This document shows, piece after piece, positions 13,081 to 14,148 of a stretch of DNA of 14,148 nucleotides; positions within the stretch are counted from its first letter, which is position 1; each line of letters opens with the position of its first letter. The notes under the pieces were generated by a model, which searched no databases, was not told where the DNA came from, and worked only from the letters and a program-made list of their open reading frames with translations. The DNA comes from Selenomonadaceae bacterium (lineage in GTDB: Bacteria; Bacillota; Negativicutes; Selenomonadales; Selenomonadaceae), in the NCBI GenBank assembly GCA_017390245.1, contig JAFPCE010000254.1, positions 1 to 14,148 on the forward strand, given 5' to 3'. The translations under genes were made by a program, and so were the position numbers.

Positions 13081-13095
13081 CTATTGAAATAATAG
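13081..13095. promoter_or_regulatory. Candidate operator upstream of the DeoR-type regulator
   Basis: CTATT-GAAAT-AATAG is a perfect inverted repeat about 50 bases before the start of the regulator gene. It contains ATTGAA, which from memory resembles half-sites reported for Bacillus subtilis DeoR. A second imperfect element, ACAGT-N9-ACTGT, lies at 13060-13078. Autoregulation is an inference. Confidence 0.3.
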
Positions 13096-13141
13096 GTAAT
13101 AATAGGGGGCGTTCGGGGGAACAGCCAGGGGGATATGGTTT

Positions 13142-14095
13142 ATGAATCACAATAAGGATAAGCTGGCAATCAATGTAGCCAAGCTGTATTACCGGTCGGA
13201 ATACAGCCAGCAGCGCATAGCTGAGGAACTGCAGATTTCCCGGCCATCCGTTTCCAGGTTGCTGCAATATGCTAAAGAAAAGGGGTTTGTCAGGATACAG
13301 ATATATGATCCTGTAGAAGATACAGCATATATGGAGCGGCGGCTGGAGGAGCAGATGCACCTGCAAAAGGTCTGCATAGCAGTATCAACTATCAATGATG
13401 AGGAAGAGATAAAAAATTATATTGCCATGAAGGCAGCAGAATACCTGAATTCTATTGTTCAGGATGGTGATATTATCGGTGTGGGCTGGGGCACTACATT
13501 ATATAACATGTCCAGATGCCTGATACCCCAGCAGCTGCGTGGTGCTCAGATTGTGCAGCTGGAGGGTGGTGTTACCCATTCCAAATGGAAGAATTATTCC
13601 AGGGAAATCCTGGAAAATTTTGCCAATAACTATAGTACGATTGCCCAGTATCTGCCATTGCCAGTGCTTTTCAGCAGCTTGCAGGTAAAGCAGATGGTAG
13701 ACCAGGACCGTCATATCAAAAGGGTGCTGGAAATGGGGCGTCAGGCTAATATAGCTATTTTCAGTGCTGGTACTGTCCGTCCTGATGCACTGTTTTTCCG
13801 TCTGGATTATACAGATGAGGATGAGAAGGCTATGATTCAGCAAAGTGCTGTAGGGGATATCTGTTCACGTTTCTTTAATAGTGAGGGCAATATCTGTACT
13901 CCAAAGCTTGATGCCCGTACTGTAGGTATCACTTTGGAGGAGCTGCGGAAAAAGGAGCACAGCATTCTGGTGGCTGGGGGTGCAGGCAAGGTGGAAGCCA
14001 TCCGGGCTGCCTTAAAGGGCCATTATGCTAATGTATTTATTACCGACCAGTTTACAGCTAAAGCCCTGCTGGGGGAAAAAACAGATTTTGACTGA
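13142..14095 (+). CDS. deoR: DeoR (SorC family) deoxyribonucleoside-type transcriptional regulator
   Basis: A 317-aa regulator close to Bacillus subtilis DeoR, which represses deoxyribonucleoside use genes and is released by deoxyribose-phosphate. The N-terminal winged HTH covers about residues 5-55 (LYYRSEYSQQRIAEELQIS, RPSVSRLLQYAKEKGFV). The rest is the sugar-phosphate-binding domain of the SorC family, with GDIIGVGWGTTLYNMS, VQLEGGVTHS, RYLPLPV-like AQYLPLPVLFSS, VGDICSRFFNSEGNIC, and SILVAGGAGKVEAIRAAL followed by YANVFITDQFTAKALL. The length equals the family norm. AGGGGG about 9 bases before the ATG supports the start. It is not obviously in an operon with the diguanylate cyclase. Its targets (for example deoC, a nucleoside transporter, a phosphorylase) would be expected downstream, beyond the window. 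The effector of this particular protein is inferred from similarity only. Confidence 0.87.
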   Translation: MNHNKDKLAINVAKLYYRSEYSQQRIAEELQISRPSVSRLLQYAKEKGFVRIQIYDPVEDTAYMERRLEEQMHLQKVCIAVSTINDEEEIKNYIAMKAAEYLNSIVQDGDIIGVGWGTTLYNMSRCLIPQQLRGAQIVQLEGGVTHSKWKNYSREILENFANNYSTIAQYLPLPVLFSSLQVKQMVDQDRHIKRVLEMGRQANIAIFSAGTVRPDALFFRLDYTDEDEKAMIQQSAVGDICSRFFNSEGNICTPKLDARTVGITLEELRKKEHSILVAGGAGKVEAIRAALKGHYANVFITDQFTAKALLGEKTDFD

Positions 14096-14148
14096 TAAAA
14101 AGACTTATATCAGCTAATTTATAAAATTATTAAAAGAATACAAAATAC

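Overview
The window looks like chromosomal DNA of an anaerobic, low-to-moderate-GC bacterium. My best guess is the Negativicutes (Selenomonas/Anaerovibrio/Megamonas-like). The grounds are the gene order parB - DUF4446 - M23 peptidase - bactofilin, an 'archaeal-type' split glutamate synthase rich in Fe-S clusters, strong GGAGG ribosome binding sites, and a DeoR regulator close to the Firmicutes protein. The taxon is inferred from memory of these families, not from a search. I see no phage, IS element, CRISPR array, tRNA or rRNA.

Left part (1-2575, all +): the 3' end of parB and a DUF4446 membrane protein probably share a transcript that ends at a hairpin near 1008-1040. A good extended -10 promoter (1101-1130) then drives a two-gene unit: a membrane-anchored M23 endopeptidase and a bactofilin, which is a cell-shape/cytoskeleton pairing. 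A terminator follows at 2545-2575. The parB neighbourhood suggests the window lies close to the replication origin.

Centre (2576-8098, +): an AT-rich 380-bp gap carries repeats, a perfect TTGACA-N17-TATAAT promoter and a foldable leader. It leads into a three-gene glutamate synthase operon. The first product is a stand-alone class II glutamine amidotransferase. The second is an FMN/Fe-S synthase subunit with an N-terminal ferredoxin domain. The third is a fusion of the GXGXG domain, a GltD-like FAD/NADPH oxidoreductase and a C-terminal ferredoxin. Together they should convert glutamine + 2-oxoglutarate + NADPH (or another electron donor) into two glutamates. The operon ends at a strong hairpin.

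Right-centre (8099-10941, minus strand): a truncated C-terminal remnant of a glycerophosphodiester phosphodiesterase gene, then a YitT-family membrane protein, then the intact secreted GlpQ-like phosphodiesterase. YitT and glpQ each have their own near-consensus promoter and terminator. The remnant is a diverged paralogue of the intact glpQ.

Right end (10942-14148, +): a 350-bp divergent intergenic region, then a soluble PAS-containing diguanylate cyclase with an intact GGDEF site but no RxxD inhibitory site, then a DeoR (SorC-family) deoxyribonucleoside-type regulator. The regulator's target genes probably lie just beyond the window.

Nothing here is convincingly a new biological system. The most notable items are the subunit fusion and cysteine spacing of the glutamate synthase, its structured leader, and the decayed second glpQ copy with its strongly conserved C-terminal tail.
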